From NCBI GenBank assembly GCA_030522415.1, contig JAMASW010000050.1:7501-71500 (forward strand): a stretch of 64,000 bases of DNA, in the 5' to 3' direction. The DNA comes from Channallabes apus. Lineage: Eukaryota > Chordata > Actinopteri > Siluriformes > Clariidae. The position numbers and the translations under genes were made by a program. The notes beneath the pieces are model-generated. The model ran no database searches. It was not told the origin of the DNA and saw nothing but the letters and a program-made list of their open reading frames with translations. Shown here one piece after another: positions 23,816 to 35,755 of the stretch (the stretch's first letter is position 1; each line of letters opens with the position of its first letter).

Positions 23816-24000
23816 CTACAATCGTAATTTATAAATGATACAATTTATTTATGTATTTACTTTTATTTGAATAAAGTTCTATTTTGGCCCCTATAGTAGG
23901 TGTTTTTTATTACTTTATTTTTACTTCTGTAATATTTGGGGCACAAAAGTACATTTCTGCTCAGGGCACCGATTTGGCCAGCAGCGGCCCTGCACGCGTG

Positions 24001-24430
24001 TACTGTTCACTATAACACTGTCACCACGTGTGTGTGTGTGTGTGTGTGTAAAAAATATTTTATTTAGTGTTCGGAAGCGCGTGTGTACAGCGCGTGTACC
24101 GTTTCTCATAACACACATGTAGTCGCGCGAGTAAAGCAAAAGAAATTCTCAATACAGAGGTTAAAAAAACATTTTCTTCCTCATCGCTGTGTGTGTGTGT
24201 GTGTGTGTGCGCGCGCGCGCGCAACCCGACACCGTGCCGGCCATGCGCGTGCGTGCATGTGTCTGTGTGTTTGTTCCACACACACACACGCATAGCCGGC
24301 AGTCTGAAACCACGATCGCACACACACAAACACAGACATTAATGTAAGAGACGACACACACGCTGCTCTGACACACACAGAGGTGAGGTGCGGGTTCATG
24401 TGTGTTTGTTTTACTTTACAGCAGTGATTC
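24001..24430. repeat. GT/CA microsatellite cluster
   Basis: Several (GT)n, (CG)n and (CA)n runs at about 24028-24048, 24188-24222 and 24278-24330. Open frames here on both strands are repeat artefacts. Confidence 0.8.
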
Positions 24431-24497
24431 TGTTAGTTTGCGCTCACACGAGTGTCATTAACGATCATTTTTCCAGATGAAACAGTGTAGCGGGAGA

Positions 24498-26117
24498 CAG
24501 ACAGTGAAAAACTATTTGCCCCCTTCCTGATTTCTTATTCTTTTGCATGTTTGTCACACTTAAATGTTTCTGCTCATCAAAAACCGTTAACTATTAGTCA
24601 AAGATAACATAATTGAACACAAAATGCAGTTTTTAAATGAAGGTTTACGTTATTAAGGGAGAAAAAAACCTCCAAATCTACATGGCCCTGTGTGAAAAAG
24701 TGATTGCCCCCCTTGTTAAAAAATAACTTAACTGTGGTTTATCACACCTGAGTTCAATTTCTGTAGTCACCCCCAGGCCTGATTACTGCCACACCTGTTT
24801 CAATCAAGAAATCACTTAAATAGGAGCTACCTGACACAGAGAAGTAGACCAAAAGCACCTCAAAAGCTAGACATCATGCCAAGATCCAAAGAAATTCAGG
24901 AACAAATGAGAACAAAAGTAATTGAGATCTATCAGTCTGGTAAAGGTTATAAAGCCATTTCTAAAGATTTGGGACTCCAGCGAACCACAGTGAGAGCCAT
25001 TATCCACAAATGGCAAAAACATGGAACAGTGGTGAACCTTCCCAGGAGTGGCCGGCCGACCGAAATTACCCCAAGAGCGCAGAGACGACTCATCCGAGAG
25101 GCCACAAAAGACCCCAGGACAACATCTAAAGAACTGCAGGCCTCACTTGCCTCAATTAAGGTCAGTGTTCACGACTCCACCATAAGAAAGAGACTGGGCA
25201 AAAACGGCCTGCATGGCAGATTTCCAAGGCGCAACCACTTTTAAGCAAAAAGAACATTAAGGCTCGTCTCAATTTTGCTAAAAAACATCTCAATGATTGC
25301 CAAGACTTTTGGGAAAATACCTTGTGGACCGACGAGGCAAAAGTTGAACTTTTTGGAAGGTGCATGTCCCGTTACATCTGGCGTAAAAGTAACACAGCAT
25401 TTCAGAAAAAGAACATCATACCAACAGTAAAATATGGTGGTGGTAGTGTGATGGTCTGGGGTTGTTTTGCTGCTTCAGGACCTGGAAGGCTTGCTGTGAT
25501 AGATGGAACCATGAATTCTACTCTCTACCAAAAAATCCTGAAGGAGAATGTCCGGCCATCTGTTCGTCAACTCAAGCTGAAGCGATCTTGGGTGCTGCAG
25601 CAGGACAATGACCCAAAACACACCAGCAAATCCACCTCTGAATGGCTGAAGAAAAACAAGATGAAGACTTTGGAGTGGCCTAGTCAAAGTCCTGACCTGA
25701 ATCCTATTGAGATGTTGTGGCATGACCTTAAAAAGGCGGTTCATGCTAGAAAACCCTCAAATAAAGCTGAATTACAACAATTCTGCAAAGATGAGTGGGC
25801 CAAAATTCCTCCAGAGCGCTGTAAAAGACTCGTTGCAAGTTATCGCAAACGCTTGATTGCAGTTATTGCTGCTAAGGGTGGCCCAACCAGTTATTAGGTT
25901 CAGGGGGCAACTACTTTTTCACACAGGGCCATGTAGGTTTGGATTTTTTTTTTCTCCCTAAATAATAAAACCCCTCATTTAAAAACTGCATTTTGTGTTT
26001 ACTTGTGTTATCTTTGACTAATAGTTAAATGTGTTTGATGATCAGAAACATTTTGTGTGACAAACATGCAAAAGAATAAGAAATCAGGAGGGGGGCAAAT
26101 AGTTTTTCACACCACTG
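24498..26117 (+). mobile_element. Tc1-like transposon with IR/DR ends
   Basis: Outer ends GTGAAAAACTATTTGCCCCC and GGGGGGCAAATAGTTTTTCAC. Inner repeats TGTGAAAAAGTGATTGCCCC (about 24691) and GGGGCAACTACTTTTTCACA (about 25903) give the IR/DR layout of fish Tc1 elements. The right end is followed by TA; the left extreme end looks altered. One transposase gene, almost intact. Confidence 0.88.
24876..25897 (+). pseudogene. Tc1 transposase, single frameshift
   Basis: Starts MPRSKEIQEQMRTKVIEIY. The paired-like HTH region is followed by GRPTEITPRAQRRLIRE. The catalytic Asp residues are in LWTDEAKVELF and QQDNDPKHTS, and Glu is in NPIEMLW; 34 residues separate the second Asp and Glu (DD34E). The C-terminus ends AAKGGPTSY. 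A one-base loss near 25231-25236 (CGCAACCACTTTTAAGC) shifts the frame and is the only clear break in about 340 codons, so the copy is recent. Confidence 0.88.
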
Positions 26118-26179
26118 TAAATGTACAATTTGTTGTATAAACATAGAAATAATTGAACACAGACGAGGCTGCTCCTGTG

Positions 26180-26534
26180 GACACGCCCATCTTTGACAGG
26201 AGCTAATAAAAATTATGCAAATTATGCAAATGTGACAAGGAGTCAAAACAAACGTCGGAATGTCGGAAACCCGAACGAGTGAAGATGTTTTTCTTGGCAG
26301 ATTCTGTAAAACGCTTACGTGTTTGTTGCGAGTTGCCTCTGTGTCCACCATGATGGTTGTTTTGAAGAAAATTATAATGATGGTTCGGGTCACATGATCT
26401 CAGTGCCATGAAAGGGAGGTTGGGCCTAATTAGCATATTAATAGTACAGGCTGCACAAAACACATTTTTTTTACAGATAGATGCACAAGGCCAAGACAAT
26501 AACAGTATCGCTCGTTATTTTTATGAATATTTTT
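26180..26534. repeat. duplicated intron block, copy A
   Basis: GACACGCCCATCTTTGACAG onward is repeated at 35319-35672 with only a few differences. It lies the same way upstream of an LRR exon in both places, so it belongs to the duplicated LRR module. The open frames within are shared by both copies but have no recognised domain. Confidence 0.85.
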
Positions 26535-26945
26535 AAAGTATCTTTAAAGTATATGCCTGTGTAATGTACATACTGTACCTGACACAGTAATTAAGGAAAT
26601 TAAAGTATATCTGTAATGTGTTATATTTAATATGTTTAAAAAATATATATATATATTAAAATATAAATGATAAACTTGTCTGAACAAAGCATTGTGAGAC
26701 TGAAGCATTGTTACACAGAGACTCTGAAAACAGGCCGAGAGCTACAGAGCATTATACTAGAAGTGAAGTACATAAGATTTAACACTAACACACTAGACAA
26801 TACATTCTATAGTTTAAACTATGAACTTAATTTCAAACTACATAACAAAAATCATGACATTTTACAAACACATCAGCTTTAAAGTAAGTATTAAATAAAG
26901 ATATAAACCTGGTGATGAAGAGTGTGTCATTGTGTCTCTCTACAG

Positions 26946-27119
26946 GTTGTGTGTGTGTGGTGTCTCAGATGAAGGCTGTGCTGCTCTGACTTCAGCTCTG
27001 AGATTAAACCCCTCACACCTGAGACTCCTGGATCTGACCGATAATAAAGTAGGAGACTCAGGAGTGAAGTGTCTCTGTGCTGTACTGGAGAATCCTCACT
27101 GTAAACTGGAGACACTGAG
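26946..27119 (+). CDS. NLR leucine-rich-repeat exon 2 in window
   Basis: 174-bp exon after CTCTCTACAG and before GTAAGATC, the standard size of teleost NLRC3-like LRR exons. It encodes CGVSDEGCAALTSALRLNPS, then LLDLTDNKVGDSGVK and ENPHCKLETL. Phase is 2-2. The concave-face residues in LDLTDNK differ from the sister exons while the flanking introns are nearly identical. One LRR unit of a putative cytosolic receptor. Confidence 0.85.
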
Positions 27120-27663
27120 GTAAGATCATCTCTCTGAGAGTCACATGACCTGCTCCTCAGTAAGACACATTCTCTAATAGTGAGACTGAAGCAGAAGTTT
27201 GAGGTTCATCATCAATGTCCTGAGGAGGAAGATTGTTTCTTTTCACTGCACACTGATGATTTGTCACAGAGTCTTTGGGTCAGATGTACGTATGTGAGAA
27301 GCTGCAGAGCAAAACATGACTTGATGTGACTGCAGTGTGTCTGAAATTACTGTGAAATTTACTAAAACACTGTAACTAATCACACAAACTGCACCTGGGA
27401 CACAAACTAAATGCCCTGTGTGTGAGCTGTAGGGTTTAAAAGCAGCAGGGAAATGCAAATGAGAAACATTTTATTGGTCTTAAAGCTGAAATAATGTTTA
27501 TTTTCTCAGTGAAACTTCTAGGGTTGCCAACTCAAACATAAGGGACACATTTTTTTTACTTGACACCCCTCTGAAATTATTTTCTCATTCTTTATGTAAG
27601 CTGTATGAACATAAAGATAATCTTGTAAGATATTTGTAAAAGTCGTATGTACAGTATCTACTG

Positions 27664-27802
27664 TTTGCGGCACTGTTGGCTTCGTGGTTAGCACTGTTGC
27701 CCTGCAGGTTCAGGTTCGATTCCCGTCTCTGAGTTTACATGCTCTCCCTGTACTTGGTGGGTTTTCTCCCACAGTCCAAAGACATGTACATTAGACTAAT
27801 TG

Positions 27803-27856
<54 letters not shown>

Positions 27857-27965
27857 CCTGTAATGAATTGGAACCCCATCTAGGGTGCACCCCGCCTCGT
27901 ACTCTAAACCTTCTGGGATAGGATCCAGGCCCCTTACAACCCTGTATAGATGATAACATGGTATA
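27664..27965 (+). mobile_element. tRNA-derived SINE (mermaid-like)
   Basis: Head CTTCGTGGTTAGCACTGTTG and B-box-like GGTTCGATTCCCG; body CCCACAGTCCAAAGACATG; a (TG)n run at 27805-27855 sits inside the body. More diverged than the copy at 20211. Confidence 0.75.
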
Positions 27966-28413
27966 GAACAGGGGGACTCAAATATAAATTTGAAACGTCC
28001 ACTTACCAAATTTCTATTCAGTCTGAGGTCAGGAAACATGACAGTCCTATTTCAAATAGAGAACTACAAAAAAAGTCAAACCCAAAATTTTCGAATAATA
28101 CCCAAAAATGACATGATAGTCCTTTTATTGTTAAAGGTGACATCATCTTTGTGCCACCAGTTGTTTGAAGTTGGGTATAAAAGGTGTGAGGACCAGGTGG
28201 AGGCACTGATGTAGATGTTCATTGGTGATGGAGCTGTGATGTGTGTTTTTCACCCCGTGCTCATACGTAGTTGAAACAGCAGATTCATAACAGTACGTTG
28301 AGGAAAACATTGTGAGAATTTGAAGGGCCGTTTTCTGCAGGACAGGAACACCTGCTGCAGGAACCATCTTTGTCCAGAAGGTGAGAAGGTCACCACTTTT
28401 AATTGCTAGATTA

Positions 28414-30252
28414 CAGTTTTTCTCAATTGCTTAAACACATTTGCTCACTCTGACATCACATTTTCAAAACAGTTAACACAAAGGATAAAACTAAAGCTCA
28501 ATTGCCAAAATTACTCATTTTGTTAGCAAAATGCTCCAACATTCACAAAACATTAAAAACATGCAACATAAGCAAATATTTCCATCATCCACCACAACTT
28601 GGTCAAATTTATTTATTCTTTCAATCAATCATTACATGATGGATAACAAAATACAGCCATCAATATGCATTATAATACTTTACAAACTCAAATGGATACT
28701 GAAAAAAAACTACCAAAGGAAACTTATGGGTGGAAATACCTTAAAAAAAGAAAAAATATTTCTTTCACATTTAGTCCATTCGTTCTTGCCGATTATGCCA
28801 CAGGTTCTCATCAACATCGCATTGAATGTTTTCCCTTGCAATGCACTGAGGGAAATAACTCCTTGCATGGCGTATCCATCCCTGGCAGTCCTCTGCACCT
28901 ATTGCCAGGCAACCAGCATTCATTGCCTCCAGGAGGGGCATCTACTCATACGACCGGTGATCATACACCTTCCACCTCCAAGCAGAGAAGAACTACTCGA
29001 TTGGGATCAGAAAAGGCGAGTATACAGGGAGGAATTGCATCATAATACGAGACTGTGTTGCAAACCATTCATTCACAAGGCGAGAGTAGTGGAAAGCCAC
29101 ATTGTCCCAAATTATGACATACAGAGTCATGCCAGGCCTCAACAGCCCTCTCTCTTCGGGTGGAATCAGTATTTCTTTCAATGCATCAAGAAATGTGATG
29201 AGGCGTTCTGCATTGTATGGGCCAATAGTTGGTATGTGGCAAAGAACCCCATCATTGGAGATGGCAGCACACATGGTGATATTGGCACCCCTCTGACCTG
29301 GCACTGTGACAGCGGCCCTCTGCCCAATGATGTTCCTCCTGCGTCTCCTCACTTTACAGAGGTTGAAGCCGGCTTCATCCACAGACATGAATTTGTGATG
29401 TGCCCCTTCTGCTTCAAACTCCATTATTCTCTAAGAAAAAGAGCATTCTATAAAGGAAAAGCAAAAAGCATGTCAAAATTGACATTACTGTATGACAGTC
29501 ACATAAATAGGATTTATAAAACATCTGCATTACTGTAGACACAGTTTGTTCTTCTAACAGGGCAATGCAGTAAAGCTGAAATACACAGTGTTATACATTA
29601 CAGTAACACTGTGAATTACCTGTTCTCATTCCGAAAAAGCCTGACAATAGGTGCCACAATGCTCCGACTCAGAATGGGCCGGACCCTTTGTCCAGCCTCT
29701 CTAAAGGACAAGCCATGATTGATGACATGGTCAATAGTTGTTGCCCGGATTTCATTTGGAACTTGAGCTCGATTTTGTCCTCTTGCTGCTGCAGCTCCTC
29801 CACCACGCGTAGAGTACAAACTCCTCTCCCTCGGGCCCCTCTGCCACGCCCTCTTACTCTCCTTCCGTGCCTATGGCCTCTTTGATCCATGCTTGCAAAT
29901 AGCAATACAGAGGTGGCATCTTTTGTGGATGGATGAGGATTGATTGCTGATTGAAGAGTTGTGCAAACAAGTTTCACACAGGTGCATTGGATATTCATAA
30001 TTGTGCAAGTACTTTCTATCAGCTGTTAATAGATGTTTTCCTTTTGTTCAACACAGTGAATCCAATGGAGTTTGGGTTCTTTCAATGAGATCTGTGGTGA
30101 CTGTTTTGACAAAGGGTGTGAAAAATGTGTGAAACAATGAAAAAGTGTTAAGGCATTTGATAGAGTAGACTTCTCCTGTGCTAAGAATGTGATGATGAAG
30201 ATCAAGTGAATCCCAGTTTCACTGAGCGTGTCTTAGCAAATGAGAAAAACTG
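28414..30252 (-). mobile_element. IS630-like Tc1/mariner element
   Basis: Ends CAGTTTTTCTCAATTGCTTA and AGCAAATGAGAAAAACTG are inverted, each flanked outside by TA (28412-28413 and 30253-30254). 1839 bp. It holds a transposase on the minus strand with an apparent intron. Confidence 0.85.
28771..29890 (-). pseudogene. IS630-like transposase, two exons, with stops
   Basis: The first exon from ATG at 29890 has an Arg/Gly-rich start and an HTH-like part (NEIRATTIDHVINHGLSFRE), and ends at a GTAATT donor near 29619. The second exon starts after TTTTTCTTAG near 29430 and carries SVDEAGFN, IWDNVAFH and SPFLIPIE; 35 residues lie between the second Asp and Glu. Stops follow the Glu and another codon farther on; the frame then runs to a stop at 28771. 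Part of the N-terminal linker seems absent between the exons. Confidence 0.75.
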
Positions 30253-30254
30253 TA

Positions 30255-31847
30255 AGCACATTGGTTTTCTGCTTCCCATGCGGAGCACGAGTGCATATTT
30301 TTCTGTCCACTCACTCTTAAATCCGCTGTTTTCAAAATCAACTTATATCAATAGCCAGCTTTGAGCAGGACATTAGGATATTAAAGACATATTATAATAA
30401 ACAGAATGAGCAGCTCTTATATCTTCCACGAGTCGTTCGTTCTTTTGAATCTACTGCACCGCATAGCGTCTATGGGAGTCACGTGACAAAGGACCGAACA
30501 ACTCGGGACTTGGCGATTCGTTGAGAACCGTTCAGTACACAGCCTACGGAGGTTCTGCGATGCTTTGCGCATGCGCGTCCAGTAGAAAATGAACGAATCA
30601 CTCTCGGAGACGACTCGTTCTTCTGAGTCACGTTAAAGATTCGTTCAAAAAGAACGAAACGTTCATGAACGACCCATCACTAGAAGACTCAAAGATATAT
30701 CGCGCGGAAACACAGTTGTGCACTTCATTGAGAACTCATTTGGATTATGATTAAATTAGCATGTTTGTTTTGGCGTCGGTCCAGATTTAACCGTATTTGG
30801 GTCCGGATGCGGACCGGAGTCGGCCTATTGAGTACCCCGGGTATAGACAATGACGACAATGTACAGTATGTAGCATATTTGTATTATTATATAGTTAATA
30901 TTATTTGCTACTCAGTTGCTGTATTTTAAGTAATCTGTTACTGCAGTCTGATTTGTCTGACACACAGCTTTAAGTTGTGTTCTGTAATATTTAGCTCTGG
31001 TGCTGCAGTACCTCTAGTGTATATGGTGAACTGGGAGACGCCCATTCAGTGTCCAGCAAATAAAAAACTTGCCTTAACTCTGCGTTATGACATGAAACAC
31101 TGGGTGTGAAGGTTAACAAACATAACATAAGCCAGTTTATTAAACATAAGTGTTATATTCACCCATTTCACCAAGTACATAATATTATAAAGACATAATC
31201 TTTCTTTCCTTTTTTATTAAAGAAAAACATATTTATTATTTTTTGCTGAGCACCAGGACATTCCACATTCCCAATTAAGTGTGGAGACATTTGTCCTCTG
31301 GTGTGTGTAGACTGGTTATATATTATTCTGAATGATTTCACACAGAACAGAGGAATGAAATCTGCGTGTGAAACTGTACAGTACAGGATATATTCACAGT
31401 GTCATGAATGAACTGTCGTTTATACAGAGGCGTTTCGTACTCGGACTGTTTTTAATAACTGTATTGCTGCATAACGTTAGATGTCCTCTTTTTTTCCTGC
31501 TCCCACTGCAGGTGACCTGAGATAATGTCTTCCCCCTCCACATCTCCAGATCTTCCCAGTCCGTCCCCTGCCTCGCTCACACACAATCAGGGCAATAATG
31601 AGGTTAATTACTCCACATGGTGACATGAAAACATGTAACGTGCAATGAGTGATAGAAAACTGATCGCGCTAACGATATCATCATTCTCAACTTTGCCATT
31701 ATTTTCCTTGTGCAGACATAAACAGTGTGACATGGCGTGGTGGAATCCTGGTGTGTGTGTTTCTCTTTGGTTTGAAAATTGCAGAACTGTGATTCCCCTT
31801 CGCAAATAAAGCAGCGATTGACCGACGGCACTTTTAGCCAAAGAGTA
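30255..31847. other. intronic sequence with hAT-like fragments
   Basis: A segment at about 30420-30682 is rich in GTTCATGAAC/GAACGAATC motifs and ends GACCCATCACTA, like the end of a non-coding hAT. About 30770-30840 has GGTCCGGATGCGGACCGG, another GC-rich palindromic remnant. The rest is AT-rich without genes. Confidence 0.4.
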
Positions 31848-32100
31848 AATATGAAATATGATACATTTGTCTAGATGTACTGTCACCCTGACAATGGCAA
31901 ACCTCATTGGATTATGACTTATTGGCTCAGACCCCCGTCAGTCACTCTTTAGTCCAGAGGTAATGTCAGAGGTAATGTCTCCCGGCGCTCTGGGACAACG
32001 AGGGACTGACGCCGCTCTGAGCCAATAAGTCATAATCCAATAACGTTTGCCATTGTCAGGTCGACAGTACATCTAGACAAATGTATCATATTTCATATTT
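31848..32100. repeat. 253-bp inverted repeat (hairpin)
   Basis: Arms 31848-31944 and 32004-32100 are inverted copies of about 97 bp with roughly seven mismatches, around a 59-bp loop. The outer ends are AAATATGAAATATGATACAT and its complement. It lies in the intron between LRR exons. It could be a MITE whose whole body is a hairpin; no TSD was found. Confidence 0.8.
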
Positions 32101-32853
32101 CAGGGGTGTCTGGTGCCACCCCACGCCCCCTAGAGATGCCCCTATTGCTGTTGTCAGATCTGCATCACAAACAGTATTAAAACCTTGCAGTCTTTCTCAT
32201 AAATATGTCTTTCACTGAGCACTTAAATACTGTAGCCTTGTATTATTTCATGTTTTGTTATAAATAAAGAATATAAATAAACTCACTGACTCAAATACAC
32301 TCGTACAGTAACACAGAGCTGAAGTTGAGAACAGGATCAGTAGGTGTGTGTATGAGAGGAGATCACAGTGCATCATCACTACTGTATGTTTAATATAGAC
32401 AATGTGGAGTTACATCACACTGTTTTTATAACGCATTGTTTTATTGGAAGGCGTCACCACCTTTGGTTTTAATGCTGATCGGTTGCCATGGTGATTTCTG
32501 ATACAGATGTGTTGGGAGTGACATAGAGACACTAATATTGTTTCTTTTTAAATGTAATTATTTATATTTTATATAATATTATTTAATTTATAAATTACAT
32601 TTTTTCACTTTGTGTAAAACGACTTTAACTATTTTGATCTGGAAGCAAAATATTATAAATATACACACATCTGCTGAGAGAAACAAAATATAAAACTCAG
32701 TATGATCAGTTTTAATTACATTGTAGATTATAATAAACAGGTGATGTCATTCTGAATAATAACATCATTTTACAAACACATCAGCTTTAAAGTAAGTATT
32801 AAATAAAGATATAAACCTGGTGATGAAGAGTGTGTCATTGTGTCTCTCTACAG

Positions 32854-33027
32854 GTTGCGTGAGTGTGGTGTCTCAGATGAAGGCTGTGCTGCTCTGATTT
32901 CAGCTCTGAGATTAAACCCCTCACACCTGAGACTCCTGGATCTGACCCTTAATAATGTAGGAGACTCAGGAGTGAAGTGTCTCTGTGCTGTACTGGAGAA
33001 TCCTCACTGTAAACTGGAGACACTGGG
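32854..33027 (+). CDS. NLR leucine-rich-repeat exon 3 in window
   Basis: 174 bp, between CTCTCTACAG and GTAAGATC, phase 2-2. Differs from exon 2 by seven bases, all amino-acid-changing, including LLDLTLNNVG versus LLDLTDNKVG. The downstream intron is the same as in the sisters up to CATGACCTGCT, where a deletion joins it to a later part of the module. Confidence 0.85.
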
Positions 33028-35318
33028 GTAAGATCATCTCTCTGAGAGTCACATGACCTGCTAATGTTTATTTTGTCAGTGAACATTCGTCTCCATCTAG
33101 CTGCTATAAACAGGGTTGCCAGATCTTTACAAAAGAAACAGCATTAAAACATGCAGTCTTTATTAATAGTTCTTTCACTGAGCTCTTAAATAGTCTTGTA
33201 TTATTTCACATTTAGTCATGAATAAAGAATATCTATAAATAAACTCACTGACTCAAATACACTCGTACAGTAACACAGAGCTGAAGTTGAGAAGAGGATC
33301 AATAGGTGTGTGTATGAGAGGAGATCACAGTGCATCATCACTACTGTATGTTTAATATAGACAATGTGGAGTTACTGGGTTACGGAGGCGTGTTTGGTGC
33401 TGCGAGATAAACAAGACAGCGGCAGCGCAAATAAACACCGGCTAAAGAGAGGTAAAACATATCAGCCTCGTTTTCCCACTGTATCCCATATGATAAGAGG
33501 AGCCTCGATGGAAAGAGATGAGCGATATAACACGACCACAACATCAGTAAAGACGTTATGCTCATATACACAGTTAGAAAGCCTGGATTTATTCATATGC
33601 TCAAAATTATTGACCCCCGATATGAGCTTCCAAGCCGAAAGTGTTTTTCAGAAACATGAAAAGCAACATGTACTGTATCAAGGGCGTGTTTAAATATGAC
33701 AGGTTCATGACGTGTAAGACACGGGAAATACAAATGCAAATGGACTTTTCTTTTTCATTTGAAATTTGGCAGTCAGTGTGCGAAGTCGAAACAGCAAATG
33801 GTAATGCAAAGTTTGCAATAGCATTTGAATTATGTCACACTTTGTGGGTCCACATATGGGAAACGCAATTCAAATGTAATTTGCAATTCTTTTTGAATAT
33901 TGTCCGGGATACCAATCCATAAATACCACCAACACGTAACTCCAACTTCATTATAATTTAACACGTACACAGTGTAGGATTACACATTTGTAAAATGTTA
34001 AATTAAGGTTCCAACATAATAGTATATAAACTGAAAGAGTGATGTACATTGGGTTTTACATTTTGAGGTAAAGATGGTGACATTCTAAGAAGATCAAGTC
34101 TGGTAGTCCAGGTGTCTGAGACATTAACCTTGTGTCTTTATGTACTTCCTGACCACTGGGTCGGGTCCCAAGGTAAATCTGAATGCTAATCTCAAGGCCA
34201 GGCTGTGCCTTTGTGTCTATGATAGTGTGAAGGTCTGGGTGATGCTGTCAGGCTGATTAGATTAGCACCTATTCATTTGAAAGCCACTGTTATGCTGATG
34301 AACTTCTGTTACCAGGCTGTTTCCTGTACTACACTATGCTTTGTTTAGATCGTCTCCACCTCTTTTTATCTCTCCCCCTTGTAAAGTATAAACTCTCCAG
34401 AGCTGAGTTTTAGTCCGACTTTAGTCTACAGCGACGCACAGCGAGTCCTCAATGAAGAGTAACTTCTGCTTGAAAGATAAGACAATACTGTCTCCTGGTC
34501 TCTGATTCCACAAAGGAAAAAGTTCCCAACAACAGCCATAAACTGTATGATATGCAGTGACATGTTTAAATGAAGTGCAATGTGATGTTTGTAACGTTTA
34601 AAATGAGCCTCCGAATTTCATTCAGCACAGAAAGTAGACTTAAGCTTTTGTCCAGGTGTCCTCTGTCACGTACATCCCAAACCTCAAAAGAACAAAAGTC
34701 ATTAATATGTAAATCATATGGAGACCCAGAAACAGACAGACAACAGGAAGCACGTCAGCGTTTTCTGGTTAGACAAAAGAGTTCCAGTAATTTGGATGTA
34801 CATTCATCTGGTCATGGACTTTAGGAAGTTTTACCTTATAAGACACGGGAAAGATCACACAATATCAGAAAACCTTACAGTGTTCATTACATTCTAACAA
34901 ATACTTTACAAATACTACATTCCTCTAGATGTACACAGAACTGCCTAAAATATTACACTTTCAGTTTTGTCACTCTACATTTCTGGTTTGTAAAACACTC
35001 CAACAACACGTAGGAACATCAGCTAGGCCAAGTCAATCCCAGCCACACAGCAGAACAGTGCAATACCGCCCCCTACTGGACACTAATGTCAATGTTTAGC
35101 CTGGGAGTCCTCCTGTTACAACCAGTCAAATACATAGTAAAATGTGAATATCATCCACACACACATTTATACTTTATTGTCTCTGATGATGTCTGTTGTT
35201 TTTTATTCCCTGATAAGTTTTAATTTTATTCAGGACATTTAACTTTATAGACTGTAATGTTAATGGACAGATTTTGCTCCAGAGCAACTAAACAATGAAA
35301 ACATGTGTTCTGTAATCT
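33028..35318. other. intron: duplicated module pieces and unassigned sequence
   Basis: 33060-33375 repeats the block at 32160-32415 and again at 37365-37640 (for example CACAGAGCTGAAGTTGAGAA). 33376-33953 begins next to GGAGTTAC and ends GTAACTCC, and may be a non-coding DNA element that interrupts this block. 34129-34505 looks somewhat like a solo LTR (TG start, CA end) but has no TSD. No exon was found. Confidence 0.4.
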
Positions 35319-35672
35319 GACACGCCCATCTTTGACAGGAGCTAATAAAAATTATGCAAATTATGCAAATGTGACAAGGAGTCAAAACAAACGTCGGAAT
35401 GTCGGAAACCCGAACGAGTGAAGATGTTTTTCTTGGCAGATTCTGTAAAACGCTTACGTGTTTGTTGCGAGTTGCCTCTGTGTCCACCATGATGGTTGTT
35501 TTGAAGAAAATTATAATGATGGTTCGGGTCACATGATCTCAGTGCCATGAAAGGGGGGTTGGACCTAATTAGCATATTAATAGTACAGGCTGCACAAAAC
35601 ACATTTATTTACAGATAGATGCACAAGGCCAAGACAATAACAGTATCGCTCGTTATTTTTATGAATATTTTT
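35319..35672. repeat. duplicated intron block, copy B
   Basis: Sister of 26180-26534, same orientation and same place relative to the following LRR exon. Confidence 0.85.
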
Positions 35673-35755
35673 ATAAACTTGTCTGAACAAAGCATTGAGC
35701 ATTTAACTGAATCGCTGTTAAACATGAAGTGAAGTAAATAAGGTTTAACACTAAC

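Larger units (their letters stand above)
19933..23992 (+). mobile_element. outer hAT transposon (DUF4371/hATC type) holding nested elements
   Basis: Left end CAG at 19933, interrupted after 3 bases and resumed at 21058 with TGCCGCCGCTCCC. The right end GCAGCGGCCCTG at 23992 is its inverted match. CACGCGTG lies directly outside both ends (19925-19932 and 23993-24000), a perfect 8-bp TSD that is only recognised once the inner element is removed. Transposase exons at 21327-21665 and a tail at 23495-23553 remain. Four other insertions lie inside. Confidence 0.85.

Noticed and set aside
24060..24400. Overlapping open frames on both strands with His/Thr or Cys/Val repeats
   Set aside because: They are translations of GT/CA microsatellites.
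26025..26499. Open frames of about 100 codons on the minus strand, also present near 35260-35602
   Set aside because: Conserved only because the whole block is duplicated; no domain and no silent-site pattern that would suggest coding.
28531..29538. 335-codon open frame on the plus strand
   Set aside because: It is the antisense shadow of the IS630-like transposase on the minus strand.
34129..34505. Possible solo LTR (TG...CA, R-like CTCTCCAGAGCTGAG)
   Set aside because: No flanking duplication, no second copy in the window and no clear polyadenylation signal.
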